Part shown: piece by piece, positions 7,855 to 17,399 of the stretch | Numbering within the stretch: the stretch's first letter is position 1 | Layout of the letters: each line of letters opens with the position of its first letter | Assembly: GCF_017549005.1 (NCBI RefSeq) | Contig: NZ_JAFYYT010000053.1 | Location: forward strand, 1 to 64,000 | Direction: 5' to 3' | Source of the DNA: Ruminococcus sp. | Lineage (GTDB): Bacteria; Bacillota; Clostridia; Oscillospirales; Ruminococcaceae | Length of the DNA stretch: 64,000 bases | Notes under the pieces: model-generated | Seen by the model: the letters and a program-made list of their open reading frames with translations, nothing else | Databases searched by the model: none | What the model was told of the DNA's origin: nothing | Translations under genes and position numbers: made by a program

Positions 7855-10800
7855 TATCCTTATGGCGTTCAAATATTCCCGACTTCAGAACGGCTGCAAG
7901 ACCAAGTGCGATCATGATAAGTGCTCCGAATGCCATTAAAATATTTGTCATTGTTTTGTTTCCTGTCTGCGGGAGCGAAACAGCTTCATTTGCTGAATTT
8001 GTTCCCTCACCTGTCTCAGGGTCGATAGTGTATGTATCGAGAACCTTGCCTGACTTGTCCCTGAGTACTATCTCAAGCTGACCGTCGGCGGTGGTCTTTA
8101 CGTCTGTATCTCCGACCTGCTTGACATTCTTCTCCTGATAGTCGATGACTGCCCATTTAGCAAGCTGCTCGTCTGAAGCGATATTTTTATCGTCAGCTGT
8201 TGTTACGGGAGCTGTGGTGGTAGTAGTCGCAGTAGTTGTTGTTGAAGTCGTAGTTGTTGTAGATGTAGTTGTAGTTGATACAGCTGTCGTCGTATCGGTG
8301 ACTACAGGACCATTTCCGCTGAGATCGTAATTTCTGCCCGAAAGGTCAGTCACCTTGCCCTCTGCTATGAGCCTGCAGCCTTCCTTTACGGTAATAACTG
8401 CATTATCCGCTATGAGAACATCAACATATTCGGGGATAGTCACGTCAGCTGTTACCACAACGTTTCCGAACAGTGTGAGCTCGGTCTTTTCGCCTGCTGT
8501 TACTGCATCTTCAACTGCATATCTGATATCAGCATATGCCTCATTGCTGCTGAGCATTGCGACTGCCTCGTGATGTATAGGACAACAGTCTGTGAGCTCT
8601 CCGCAAACGTCGCATACACGTACTGCAAAGCCCGCCTTTTCACCCTGTGGAGCATAAAGCACCCTGAATCCGCCTGTTGATATGCACTGATGCGCTTTGA
8701 CGCTGTGTATCCTCTGCTCTTCCTTAGTACCGTCTGCGTACTCATATATGAGAGTTCCGTTTACTCCGTCTTTGAGAGCCTTTACCCTGATAATATCCTC
8801 ATCGCCTGTTACTGCAAACTTTCCGTCTTCGCCTATTTTGCTGCCGTTGATGTCCGAAAGCTCAAATGCGCTGTCTGATACAGAGTTTGCCGCACCTTCG
8901 GCAGAAGGAGCTCCGTGACGTGTATCTACCTCAACGTAAATGTTTTTCAGCAGCTTGCCGTGATTACGATGATACACGAAATAGTCGCCAATTATGTTAA
9001 GAGCACCGCGAAGTCTTCCGTTTCCGTATCTTCCGTTCACATAATCGGTAAATGCATTGGAAACTTCCTGCTCGTCATTTATATTCATGTTGAATATAAA
9101 GTCATTCCTGAATTTTTCAAGTTCATTCCGAGGATCTGACGGTCCGTTGAAAATATCTCTCAGTCTGTTTCGTGCCGTGTCTGTGATAATGTCAACTTGT
9201 TTGCTGAATTTCGGAGCGTTTGAGCTGTCTTTTATCACCTCACAGTCTATAGGTGTCTGAGCGCCGTAGAAGTTCACAACTACATCGCGTAAGATGTGCT
9301 CCGTAGGAAGCTCGCTGAAATATTTCGCATACGCCGAGCGGACCAGGTCTAACCGGAAAAGGTCGGGATCGGCTGAGAGCATATCATACAGCAGATTTTC
9401 ATTTGCGTCAAATATTTCCGCTGACAGATACTTTTCATAAACCGACTTCCAAAGATCCTTGACGCTGATCTCAAGCTTCGCCGCATTTTCCCTTCCCGGC
9501 AGCAGTTCTGAAACTTTCAGATCATAGCCGCCTGACCACTGGAGCGTTTCCTTTTTAGTCTGTGATTGTTCGCCGGAAATGTTGATAAAGCCTAAATCCA
9601 TATCTACTTTGTCCTTAAGGGTTACCTTTGAGGTCTGCTTCAAGCTTTTCACAAACAGATCAAGGTCGTAGAGAGGTGCGTTGGTCCTGTTTTCAATTTC
9701 TATACTGAAAACATAATCCTTCCTGAAATACGAATACTCGGGAATAGTTATATACATCTTGATAGCGTCAGTGGTGAAAACCCTGAATTCGTCCTTGGTA
9801 CTGAATTCTTTTTCATACGGATCATTGCGGTCACCGTTCTTGTAACCTTTCAATTCAGCTTTAAGCGGAGGATATACCCCTGCCTTGTCAGCACGGAGAT
9901 ACCAGTGAGCCACTCTCGGCACCCATGGATCAAGATTTTCAAGCTCCTGAATCCTTTCACTGTTAACAAGCGTCAGTCCGTCCTGAAAATCGAGAGCTGC
10001 ACGGCAGTTTGTGACAGTACCGCCGCCTATGTTGAAAACAAACAGCTGAACATCGTAAAATTCCTTGAGCCACCTGCAATTTCCGTCCACGAACATATAC
10101 ATTTCTTCTTCCGCATTCTGCTCATGGTATACATATGCTCCGAGCTCTTCAATAAATTGACCGCCGTTATGCTCTGTATCATTGTCATCGTCGTCTTCCA
10201 GCTCGATTATACGTCCGTCTGCAAGTGTAAATTGTATTCTGCTGTAAAGATTATCAAAAAAGCTGTCGTAAATACAATCCCTCTGGATAACTACTCCAGC
10301 AGCGCCGTAAGTAGCGTCGATAGTATAACTGAAGCTGTTGAAGTTTTCCGCACCGCTGAGGTCGATACCTGTTTCTTCGATCTCTGTCTTGTTCATCTGC
10401 CTCATACTGAGACTGCCTACAATGAGAGGAGACTTTGTAGTAGTCGCTGCAGTCGTGGTCTCAGCGGTAGTTGTTGTAGTCGTTGATTCAGTAGTTGTGG
10501 GTGTTGTGGTAGTTGTTGTGGAAGTCGTTGTTGTAGTAGTGGTAGTAGTGGTCGTTGTGGTTGTTGTGGTTGTAGTAGTGATGGTCGTTGTGGTTGTTGA
10601 GGAAGAAGTCGTTGCTGTGGTAAGTGTAGTTGTTGTGGTGGTGGTAGCAGCAGTTGTTGGCGCTGCAGTGGTAGTTACAGGCTGAGCTTGCTCAGTCAAT
10701 GCAATACAGAGCTCGCCGTCCTTATCAATACTGAGCTCGCCGTTTGCCTTTATCATCGGCATGAAGTTCTTCAGCACGTCTGCTGACACATATTTTCCGA

Positions 10801-13800
10801 GTCCATTGGTGACAGCTCCCGAAGCCTCTGCGTAAATACTGGTATCAGCTCCTGTAACTGCGCCTGTGATATTTACAGGCTTGTCCTTCGGAATGTAAAT
10901 ACCGCCGTTTTTACCTGTTATGCTGATATTTCCGCTGAGGTTGACAGCGCATTCGCCTAAGCACTTTATACCGTAATCATAGTCGCTTATGAGCTTTCCG
11001 CCGGAAATGTTTACTTTTGCGCCTGAATCACCTGTATAGACCGCAGGTCCGTAGTTTGAATGCAGCTCTGTTCCTGTGATGTTGATATTACCCGATACAT
11101 TGCCTGCCAGCCATACAGCCGAACCATCTTCGTCGGATATATTTTCTCTGCTTCCGTTGAAAGTCAGTTTGCCGCCTGCAAGGTTTACATTACCCTTTTC
11201 CGTTCTGACAGAAAGCGCATTGCTTGAATAACCTATCACTTCTCCGCCGTTCAACTCGAAATCGCCCGCATTTATCCTTACTGTAGCATAGGTTGTTCCC
11301 TTATCATAGCCGTAGAATGTGCCGCCGTAAATGGTAAGCTTATTATACGATGTGATAAGATTATTGGAAGCTGTGCTCCTTACGGCACCTGTTTTTTCTG
11401 CCGAGCTGTCTCTTATGATGACCTCGCTGCTGTTGCTGCAGTTTATGGCAGGAGCATTTATTGTATGTCCGTTAAGGTCAAGGTCGAGTATACCGCTTAT
11501 TGACGCTGTTCCGCTGAGAGTAACATCGCAGCCAAGCTTATAGATGCCGCCGACAGGAAGTCTGTCAGACCTGTTCCATATCCTGCCTTCGCTCTCAACA
11601 AACTTCAAATTGTGTTCGTTCGCATATTTTTCGGCAGCAGTACCCTTGTAGCCGTAAATGGTGTCGATCTTGCTTCCGTCAAGGGCTTTAGGATTGATAT
11701 TCGTTACACTTGCAGGGATAAACAGAGACGTAAAGGTAGTTCCGCTGAATGCAAAACTGCGTATATCAGTAACATATTCAGGGATATCCACTCCCTTAAG
11801 CTTTGCACAGTTGCCGAATGCATAATCGGATATTGCCGTTACAGATGTGGGAAGAGTTACAGATTCAAGCTCTGTACAATCCATAAACAGGTAGGCAGTA
11901 TTAATTGACTTGACCGCCTCGGGGATAACAACCGATCTCAGGCTTGTGCCTCTGAAAGCACTATTTCCAACGGTTGTTACTGTCTCGGGTATCTCTATCT
12001 CTTCAAGTGCCGCACAGTTATGGAATGCGGCATCGCCCAATGCCTTTAAGCCTGAAGGCAGTTCCACTGATTCAATAGAAGTGTTAAAAAATGCTGAAGC
12101 TCCCAAAGATTCAAGATTTTTCGGAAGCACTACAGATCTTATGCCGCTGTTCGCAAAAGTACTTGTGGCTATACTTTTGACATTATCAGGTATCTTTATG
12201 CTTTCAAGCGCAATAGTATCATAGAAAGCATAATAGCCGATATCCGTAAGCGCCTCGGGAAGCTCAATGCTCTTCAGCGCACTACAGCCATGGAAAGCAC
12301 TATCGCCTATACTTGTAACCGTTTCGGGGATATCTATGCTTTCAAGTGCAGCACACCAATAGAAAGCATGATTCGGCAAAGCAGTAAGCTTCGACGGTAG
12401 CTTTACAGACTTCATGTTTTTGAGGCAGCTGTATGCATTATCGGGAAGTGTTGTAAGACTGTCATCATATATAACAGTTTCAAGATTTGCCCCCTCAAAC
12501 GTATACGTATTCAGCGTTTTCAGAGAAATCGGCATTTTTAGCTCTGTAATGCCGCATTCTCTGAATGCCTGATAACCGATAAGCTCCACGCTGTCGGGAA
12601 TATCCAATGTTTTGAGAGCTGTACAGCCCTTGAAGGCACTATCGCTTATACTTGTCAGGGCAGAGGGCAGCTTTACGCTCTCAAGCGCCATACAGTTGCC
12701 GAAAACATGAGTAGGAAGAGCCGTTATGCCCTCGTGGATTTCAACAGCCTTGAGCTTTGTGTTTGCAAAAGCAGAAGGGTATATCTCTTTGAGTCCTTTT
12801 GGCAGCTCAAGCTCTGTTATACCACTGCCGTTCAGCGCACTCGCACCTATGCTCGTTACAGTTTCGGGGAACTCTATGCCTGTGAGCCTGGAGCAGCCGT
12901 TGAACATATTATCAGGAACAGCCGTAAGCTTTGACGGCAGCTTTATGCTGCTGAGCATACCATCGCTATTGAACATACCCACAGGAAGTTCCGTGAATCT
13001 TTCGGGTATCTCCATAGATTCGATCTTTGAATATGCAAAACAGTAAGGCTCAAGTGTCTTGACAGAATCAGGCAGCGCCAATTCCTTTACGCCGCAGCTC
13101 TGGAAGGCATACTGACCTATACTTGTTACATTTTCGGGAATATCAACGCTTGTTAGCGAAGCACAGTTGTAAAATGCATTCTTTGGTATAGCTGTCAGCT
13201 TTGAAGGAAGCTTTACGGTTCCCATATGTGAAGCGCCCGAATAAGCATTGTCGGGGAGCGTAGTTTTGTCATCGGGATAGTTTATGGTCTCGATGTTGGA
13301 GCTTCCGAATGCATCTCCCTCAATATACGTCACAGAGGCAGGGATATCCAGCTCCTTTATCTTAGTAGCTTCAAATGTCCAGCGTCCGATATAAGTTAAG
13401 GTATCGGGGAGCTCCAGACTGCTGAGGGCTGTTGAAAAATAGAAGACATTATTCATAAGCTTTTCCAGCTTTGACGGAAGTGTCACTTTCTCCAGTGATT
13501 TACAGCCTGAGAATGTGTATTCTTTAAGAACTGTCACACTGTCGGGAATTTCTACAGACTTGAGCCCACTGCCACGGAAAGCGCTTGCCCCAATGGAAGT
13601 AACGCTGTCCGGGATAGTCACTGACTCAAGCGGACAGCCATTGAATGCGCTTCCACCTATAGAAGTAACGCTGTTTGGGATAGTTACTTTTTCGAGTGGG
13701 GAATTCAGGAAAGCAAAATTACCGATAGAAGTAACCGTATCGGAGATGACTGCCGATTTGATCTTTGTGTACGCAAAAGCAGAGTCGCTGATAGAAGTTA

Positions 13801-14677
13801 CCTTTTTTCCGTTTATTTCAGACAGTATCTCAGCCTTTTCCGCTTCGTATTCGCCGTAAGCTACCTCAGCGTGGTCATCGTACACTGCATATGCTATAGA
13901 GTCCTTTACGATCAGGTCATATTTCTTTACAGTGCTTGAAGCCTTTGCCTCCGACTCAGGGTCGATGAGGATATATCCGTCGTAAGGAGTGCCGTTAAGA
14001 AGCTTATCACCGCTCGTATCGGCTGTTTTCGGCTTCTTTTCACTTTCATACAATATATTGTCGGAAGCATTTGCACCGTACATGGTAAGGCGTGTAGCAT
14101 TATTGACCGTATCGCATATATTGAAGTAGAATATGTCGCCCGGCTTGGCATATTCGGGGATAGTTACATCAATAGCTGCATATACGCCGTTTTTGCCGTG
14201 TCCGCTGGTGAAATACATATGAAGCACCTGTCTGTACCCCGAAGCAGACAGATTTGAAGCTGAAAGATTAACTCCGCTCGTTCCTCCCGACTCAGGCTTC
14301 CTTACAGAAGCTGCAAGACGGGCGTCCATATCAATGTTCACGTTTCCGTATGCATAGTACGCGATTTCGTCACTTATATTTTCGTCATTGATGTAAACAT
14401 TCATTGTCACCTTAGAACCTGCGGCAGACGCAGGAACTGTCAGTTTGTCCATAGAAAGGCATGGATCGGCTGTGATCTTTTCATCAGCAGCGCCTGCTTT
14501 TCTTTCTTCATCGCCCAACCAGTATGTATTATGGGACGGTATCTCAGCTGTGGAGCTGAGGTCGGCAGCTGTCGCGCTGAGGAGCATTGTCCCTGCCAGC
14601 TGTCCTGTTATCACAGAAGCTGCTGCAAGTAATGAAATTGCTTTTCGGGCAGGCATTCCGAGAATTTTGCGGATCAT
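7844..14677 (-). CDS. Giant BspA-type LRR surface protein with LPQTG anchor
   Basis: The 2277-residue protein starts with a signal peptide ending near ATAAD. A cohesin-like beta module follows (about 45-210), then more than thirty BspA/TpLRR-type leucine-rich repeats of the form LPSKLTAIPKNAFYNCASL up to about residue 1030. After these come a right-handed beta-helix region (about 1040-1320), a threonine linker (about 1335-1415), a long uncharacterised region, a second threonine linker and a sorting signal LPQTG (2235-2239) with a hydrophobic helix and charged tail. BspA-type repeats bind host proteins, mucins or other cells. I chose the ATG at 14677 because AAAGGAGG sits just before it, whereas an upstream ATG has no site. 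The sortase gene overlaps its end. Confidence 0.9.
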   Translation of the reverse strand: MIRKILGMPARKAISLLAAASVITGQLAGTMLLSATAADLSSTAEIPSHNTYWLGDEERKAGAADEKITADPCLSMDKLTVPASAAGSKVTMNVYINDENISDEIAYYAYGNVNIDMDARLAASVRKPESGGTSGVNLSASNLSASGYRQVLHMYFTSGHGKNGVYAAIDVTIPEYAKPGDIFYFNICDTVNNATRLTMYGANASDNILYESEKKPKTADTSGDKLLNGTPYDGYILIDPESEAKASSTVKKYDLIVKDSIAYAVYDDHAEVAYGEYEAEKAEILSEINGKKVTSISDSAFAYTKIKSAVISDTVTSIGNFAFLNSPLEKVTIPNSVTSIGGSAFNGCPLESVTIPDSVTSIGASAFRGSGLKSVEIPDSVTVLKEYTFSGCKSLEKVTLPSKLEKLMNNVFYFSTALSSLELPDTLTYIGRWTFEATKIKELDIPASVTYIEGDAFGSSNIETINYPDDKTTLPDNAYSGASHMGTVKLPSKLTAIPKNAFYNCASLTSVDIPENVTSIGQYAFQSCGVKELALPDSVKTLEPYCFAYSKIESMEIPERFTELPVGMFNSDGMLSSIKLPSKLTAVPDNMFNGCSRLTGIEFPETVTSIGASALNGSGITELELPKGLKEIYPSAFANTKLKAVEIHEGITALPTHVFGNCMALESVKLPSALTSISDSAFKGCTALKTLDIPDSVELIGYQAFRECGITELKMPISLKTLNTYTFEGANLETVIYDDSLTTLPDNAYSCLKNMKSVKLPSKLTALPNHAFYWCAALESIDIPETVTSIGDSAFHGCSALKSIELPEALTDIGYYAFYDTIALESIKIPDNVKSIATSTFANSGIRSVVLPKNLESLGASAFFNTSIESVELPSGLKALGDAAFHNCAALEEIEIPETVTTVGNSAFRGTSLRSVVIPEAVKSINTAYLFMDCTELESVTLPTSVTAISDYAFGNCAKLKGVDIPEYVTDIRSFAFSGTTFTSLFIPASVTNINPKALDGSKIDTIYGYKGTAAEKYANEHNLKFVESEGRIWNRSDRLPVGGIYKLGCDVTLSGTASISGILDLDLNGHTINAPAINCSNSSEVIIRDSSAEKTGAVRSTASNNLITSYNKLTIYGGTFYGYDKGTTYATVRINAGDFELNGGEVIGYSSNALSVRTEKGNVNLAGGKLTFNGSRENISDEDGSAVWLAGNVSGNINITGTELHSNYGPAVYTGDSGAKVNISGGKLISDYDYGIKCLGECAVNLSGNISITGKNGGIYIPKDKPVNITGAVTGADTSIYAEASGAVTNGLGKYVSADVLKNFMPMIKANGELSIDKDGELCIALTEQAQPVTTTAAPTTAATTTTTTTLTTATTSSSTTTTTITTTTTTTTTTTTTTTTTTTSTTTTTTPTTTESTTTTTTAETTTAATTTKSPLIVGSLSMRQMNKTEIEETGIDLSGAENFNSFSYTIDATYGAAGVVIQRDCIYDSFFDNLYSRIQFTLADGRIIELEDDDDNDTEHNGGQFIEELGAYVYHEQNAEEEMYMFVDGNCRWLKEFYDVQLFVFNIGGGTVTNCRAALDFQDGLTLVNSERIQELENLDPWVPRVAHWYLRADKAGVYPPLKAELKGYKNGDRNDPYEKEFSTKDEFRVFTTDAIKMYITIPEYSYFRKDYVFSIEIENRTNAPLYDLDLFVKSLKQTSKVTLKDKVDMDLGFINISGEQSQTKKETLQWSGGYDLKVSELLPGRENAAKLEISVKDLWKSVYEKYLSAEIFDANENLLYDMLSADPDLFRLDLVRSAYAKYFSELPTEHILRDVVVNFYGAQTPIDCEVIKDSSNAPKFSKQVDIITDTARNRLRDIFNGPSDPRNELEKFRNDFIFNMNINDEQEVSNAFTDYVNGRYGNGRLRGALNIIGDYFVYHRNHGKLLKNIYVEVDTRHGAPSAEGAANSVSDSAFELSDINGSKIGEDGKFAVTGDEDIIRVKALKDGVNGTLIYEYADGTKEEQRIHSVKAHQCISTGGFRVLYAPQGEKAGFAVRVCDVCGELTDCCPIHHEAVAMLSSNEAYADIRYAVEDAVTAGEKTELTLFGNVVVTADVTIPEYVDVLIADNAVITVKEGCRLIAEGKVTDLSGRNYDLSGNGPVVTDTTTAVSTTTTSTTTTTSTTTTATTTTTAPVTTADDKNIASDEQLAKWAVIDYQEKNVKQVGDTDVKTTADGQLEIVLRDKSGKVLDTYTIDPETGEGTNSANEAVSLPQTGNKTMTNILMAFGALIMIALGLAAVLKSGIFERHKDNEE

Positions 14678-14824
14678 TTTTAATTCCTCCTTTTTCCAGT
14701 GCCGAATATTCAAGAAGATATGAACTATAGCACCTGTTATGGCTTATGATGTGTATGAGGCTTGGAAGCGACCGCCTCGTGTATGTGATTTATTTTGCAT
14801 AATAAAATATAACAACGTAAGTAA

Positions 14825-14853
14825 ATTATATCGCTTTTTATACAACAAGTCAA
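14825..14853 (-). promoter_or_regulatory. Promoter of the LPQTG protein and sortase operon
   Basis: On the minus strand TTGACT (14848-14853) and TATAAT (14825-14830) are separated by 17 bases. The leader before the ATG at 14677 is about 140 bases long. Confidence 0.8.
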
Positions 14854-14962
14854 TATTAAAAATTGCGCTCTTTCTCTTTCTGTTGTCTTTTTGTGCTATT
14901 TATTAATATTATTTAGTAATTCTGAACCGATTTCTCGTTTTTCCCGAAATATTTTCAGCACA

Positions 14963-15016
14963 AAAAAGCCTGTCATGCAGCAAGTCCAATGACTTTTCCT
15001 GCAAAACAGGCTTTTT
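14963..15016 (-). terminator. Terminator of the EAL gene
   Basis: An 11-bp stem, AAAAAGCCTGT at 14963-14973 with ACAGGCTTTTT at 15006-15016, lies five bases beyond the stop codon. It is flanked by A and T runs, so it can work in both directions. Confidence 0.8.
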
Positions 15017-15020
15017 ATTA

Positions 15021-17108
15021 TTACCCTTCAATAACGATAGTATCAGCTCCGTTAAGCGTAAATACGAATTTTCCGTGAGCCGAATCAATATTTTCGCGCT
15101 TGAAGTAGTTTCCCACATTCGCAGCAGAATTGAGGATCACATGAGTATTGGCGTCAGTCTGCATAATTCTCGTATCCCCTGTAAATCCGCCGATACCAAG
15201 GGATTGGCTGCCCTCCACCGTAAGTCTGACGGCAGCCTGTTCAAAGTTGATATCGCTTTTTCCCTCAAGAGCAGCAACAGCCGAGCAGCGCTCTCCCTTG
15301 ATGTTCACGAAGCAGCTGGCTTCATTTACTGTAAGCTTCACTGTTTCACCGTCAAGAGTTCCTATGCCGACAAGCTCTATGCCCGACATGAATATCTTCG
15401 CAGAGGTCTTATATATCCTGATATCGACGCTTCTGCCGATAGTGCCGATAGCCGTTCCGCGTGCCGAGGTCATTTCCATGCCGATATCACAGTCATGTAT
15501 ACACAGCTCCGTAGACGCATACAGCGCTCCGATGCCCACTGCAACATCTCCCTGCAGATTCAGACGGTACTGCCCCGAGTTTATCCTTATGATACCGCCG
15601 TTTCCGGAACCTATGGCTACGCCCGTCTGCCCGTGGGAATTAACGGTAAGTCTGCCCGACTGCTCAAAAACGAGCTCACCGTGCAGAAGTCCTGCACCGT
15701 TTCCGATACCATAGTACTCCTTATCGTCGAGGCTTATCTCAAGTCTTCCGTCTCCTGCAAGGGTGAACTTCGAGGACTCGGGAACTCTTATTCCGCCCAT
15801 ATCGAGCTTATTGTCCCCGACAAGAACGACTGTTATGTCATTTTCCTCGCCGATGTCTATGCAGGGTTTGTTTTTTATGCTTGTGAGCCATGCGTTTTCG
15901 AGGATTATCCGGCCGCAGAAGCCCTTCCGCGTTTCGATACGTATCTGCGAGTCAACGTTCGGATCGCCCTCAACAGTGACATCGCCGTTTCCGTTTGCTC
16001 CCACTACTATACACTTGATACCCGACGGCGCAAGTCTGTCAAGGAGTACTCTCTCCGCACTGTCCGCAAGATAGACCTGCTGTCCTATGCCCTCCTCGCG
16101 TTCCTGATGATAGCGCTTTATGAGCTGCTTTATATCATCGGGAATCGAGCTGATTATCTCAGGAACAGGTCTTGCCGTAAAATAGCCCTGTATAAGGTCA
16201 GCTCCCAGGAGTATCACCGTATGGAGCTCCTCTGCGGTCTCAACTCCCTCTGCGAGAGCGAGGATATCATTATCGTGGCAGAACTGGATTATTTCTCTTA
16301 CAAAATGGCGCTTTTTCGGGCTTGTATGTATCTCATGGAGCAGAGAACGGTCTATTTTCACGAAATTCGGCATATACCGCAGGAGATTTCCAACGTTGGA
16401 ATATCCCGAACCGTAATCGTCGATAGCCATTTTTACGCCCATATTCTTGTAGCGTTCCTTTAGCGCCTCAAGGCTCTCATCGTCGATCTCTGACTGCTCT
16501 GTCATCTCGACAACCGCCGTATCTGCGTGCTTCAGAAGCATTTTCGTGACTTTTCTGTAGTCCTCTGCATCGAGCTTTGCCTCCGGAATGCTGTTTATGA
16601 ACACCGCTCTTCCAAGGAACTCGCTTTTCCGCAGGTCTATGATACCGAGCACGTTAAGAAAAGTGCCGCGCTCTATATCGGGAAGTCTGTTGACAAGCCC
16701 TGCGTATTTCAGTATATGGAGCGGTGACAGCTTCATGGAGCTCTTTGGTCTCATAAGGGCTTCGTATGAGAATATCTCACCGTCCTTAGCGCTGACAATC
16801 GGCTGAAAATAGTAATCGAACTGGTTTTCGTCTATAATTCGCTCTGTTTCTTCGAGCTCAGCCCTCTCGTGATCCGTAAGCGACATCAGCTTGTGGTTGA
16901 CAATGCCGCTGTAATTCCTGAAACGTACAAGCATTTCGGCTATGCTGTCCGCGTCCTTCAATATAAGTTCTTCTGTTTCCCCTTTATGCTCACTGCAATA
17001 CTTTTCAAGGAGCAAATTGCGATCCCCGTCCGTAGAAAGCTTTAAAATGTCACTCAACAGGTCATGTATCCAAGATATATCGGGATTTTCGTTGCGTTGC
17101 TGTTCCAA
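15021..17108 (-). CDS. EAL cyclic di-GMP phosphodiesterase fused to a beta-solenoid-like tail
   Basis: The 695-residue protein has an EAL domain at about 85-335 with the key residues present: YEALMRP (EAL at 116-118), the FINS asparagine, EMTEQ, DDYGSGYSN, the VKIDRSLL lysine, EGVET and QGYFTARPVPE. It should hydrolyse cyclic di-GMP. From about residue 365 to the end runs a glycine-rich region of short repeated beta strands (IGNGAGLLHGEL, GVAIGSGNGGIIRINSG, VGIGALYASTELCIHDCDI) that looks like a right-handed beta-helix or a carbohydrate-binding solenoid, with no signal peptide or membrane helix. I chose TTG at 17108, with GGGGGAG five bases upstream, because the promoter would place the transcript start at or just before the ATG at 17141. 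Confidence 0.85.
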   Translation of the reverse strand: MEQQRNENPDISWIHDLLSDILKLSTDGDRNLLLEKYCSEHKGETEELILKDADSIAEMLVRFRNYSGIVNHKLMSLTDHERAELEETERIIDENQFDYYFQPIVSAKDGEIFSYEALMRPKSSMKLSPLHILKYAGLVNRLPDIERGTFLNVLGIIDLRKSEFLGRAVFINSIPEAKLDAEDYRKVTKMLLKHADTAVVEMTEQSEIDDESLEALKERYKNMGVKMAIDDYGSGYSNVGNLLRYMPNFVKIDRSLLHEIHTSPKKRHFVREIIQFCHDNDILALAEGVETAEELHTVILLGADLIQGYFTARPVPEIISSIPDDIKQLIKRYHQEREEGIGQQVYLADSAERVLLDRLAPSGIKCIVVGANGNGDVTVEGDPNVDSQIRIETRKGFCGRIILENAWLTSIKNKPCIDIGEENDITVVLVGDNKLDMGGIRVPESSKFTLAGDGRLEISLDDKEYYGIGNGAGLLHGELVFEQSGRLTVNSHGQTGVAIGSGNGGIIRINSGQYRLNLQGDVAVGIGALYASTELCIHDCDIGMEMTSARGTAIGTIGRSVDIRIYKTSAKIFMSGIELVGIGTLDGETVKLTVNEASCFVNIKGERCSAVAALEGKSDINFEQAAVRLTVEGSQSLGIGGFTGDTRIMQTDANTHVILNSAANVGNYFKRENIDSAHGKFVFTLNGADTIVIEG

Positions 17109-17148
17109 TTGCTCTCCCCCCTGTCCGAAAGCTATAAGCATTTTCCTT

Positions 17149-17177
17149 ATTATACCACTTTTTTAAACAATTTTCAA
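17149..17177 (-). promoter_or_regulatory. Promoter of the EAL gene
   Basis: On the minus strand TTGAAA (17172-17177) and TATAAT (17149-17154) are separated by 17 bases. Transcription would begin near 17142, which makes the ATG at 17141 leaderless and favours the TTG start at 17108. Confidence 0.85.
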
Positions 17178-17247
17178 GCATTTTAACCAAAAATTCATAT
17201 TCTTGCCGAAAAAAATATAATATTTTTCTCCCTGTATAAAAATATCC

Positions 17248-17372
17248 CCGAAGTTTAACACGATTCTCATATAGGAGCTTTGTACCTTATACTGAGAGAA
17301 ACCTTCTTTTAAAAGGACTTCTCCCGTTATAAAGCATAAATAGCTGTATAAGTATCGCGTTAAGGGCTTCGG
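17248..17372 (-). terminator. Terminator stem with a palindromic repeat in its loop, copy B
   Basis: The arms 17248-17264 and 17354-17372 pair with one 2-base bulge and are followed on the minus strand by a T-rich run, so they can end the S41 peptidase transcript. The loop carries the same core of about 90 bp as copy A, including the CTGTATAAGTAT end and the central AACCTT hairpin. Confidence 0.65.
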
Positions 17373-17399
17373 AGATAACTGAATATATGAAGTTTGAAA

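Noticed and set aside
10338-10685. Valine-rich plus-strand frame opposite the LPQTG protein linker
   Set aside because: It mirrors the threonine linker of the minus-strand gene and has no independent support.
14909-15118. Small minus-strand frame over the terminator of the EAL gene
   Set aside because: It overlaps the EAL coding end and the terminator, and has no ribosome site or conserved features.
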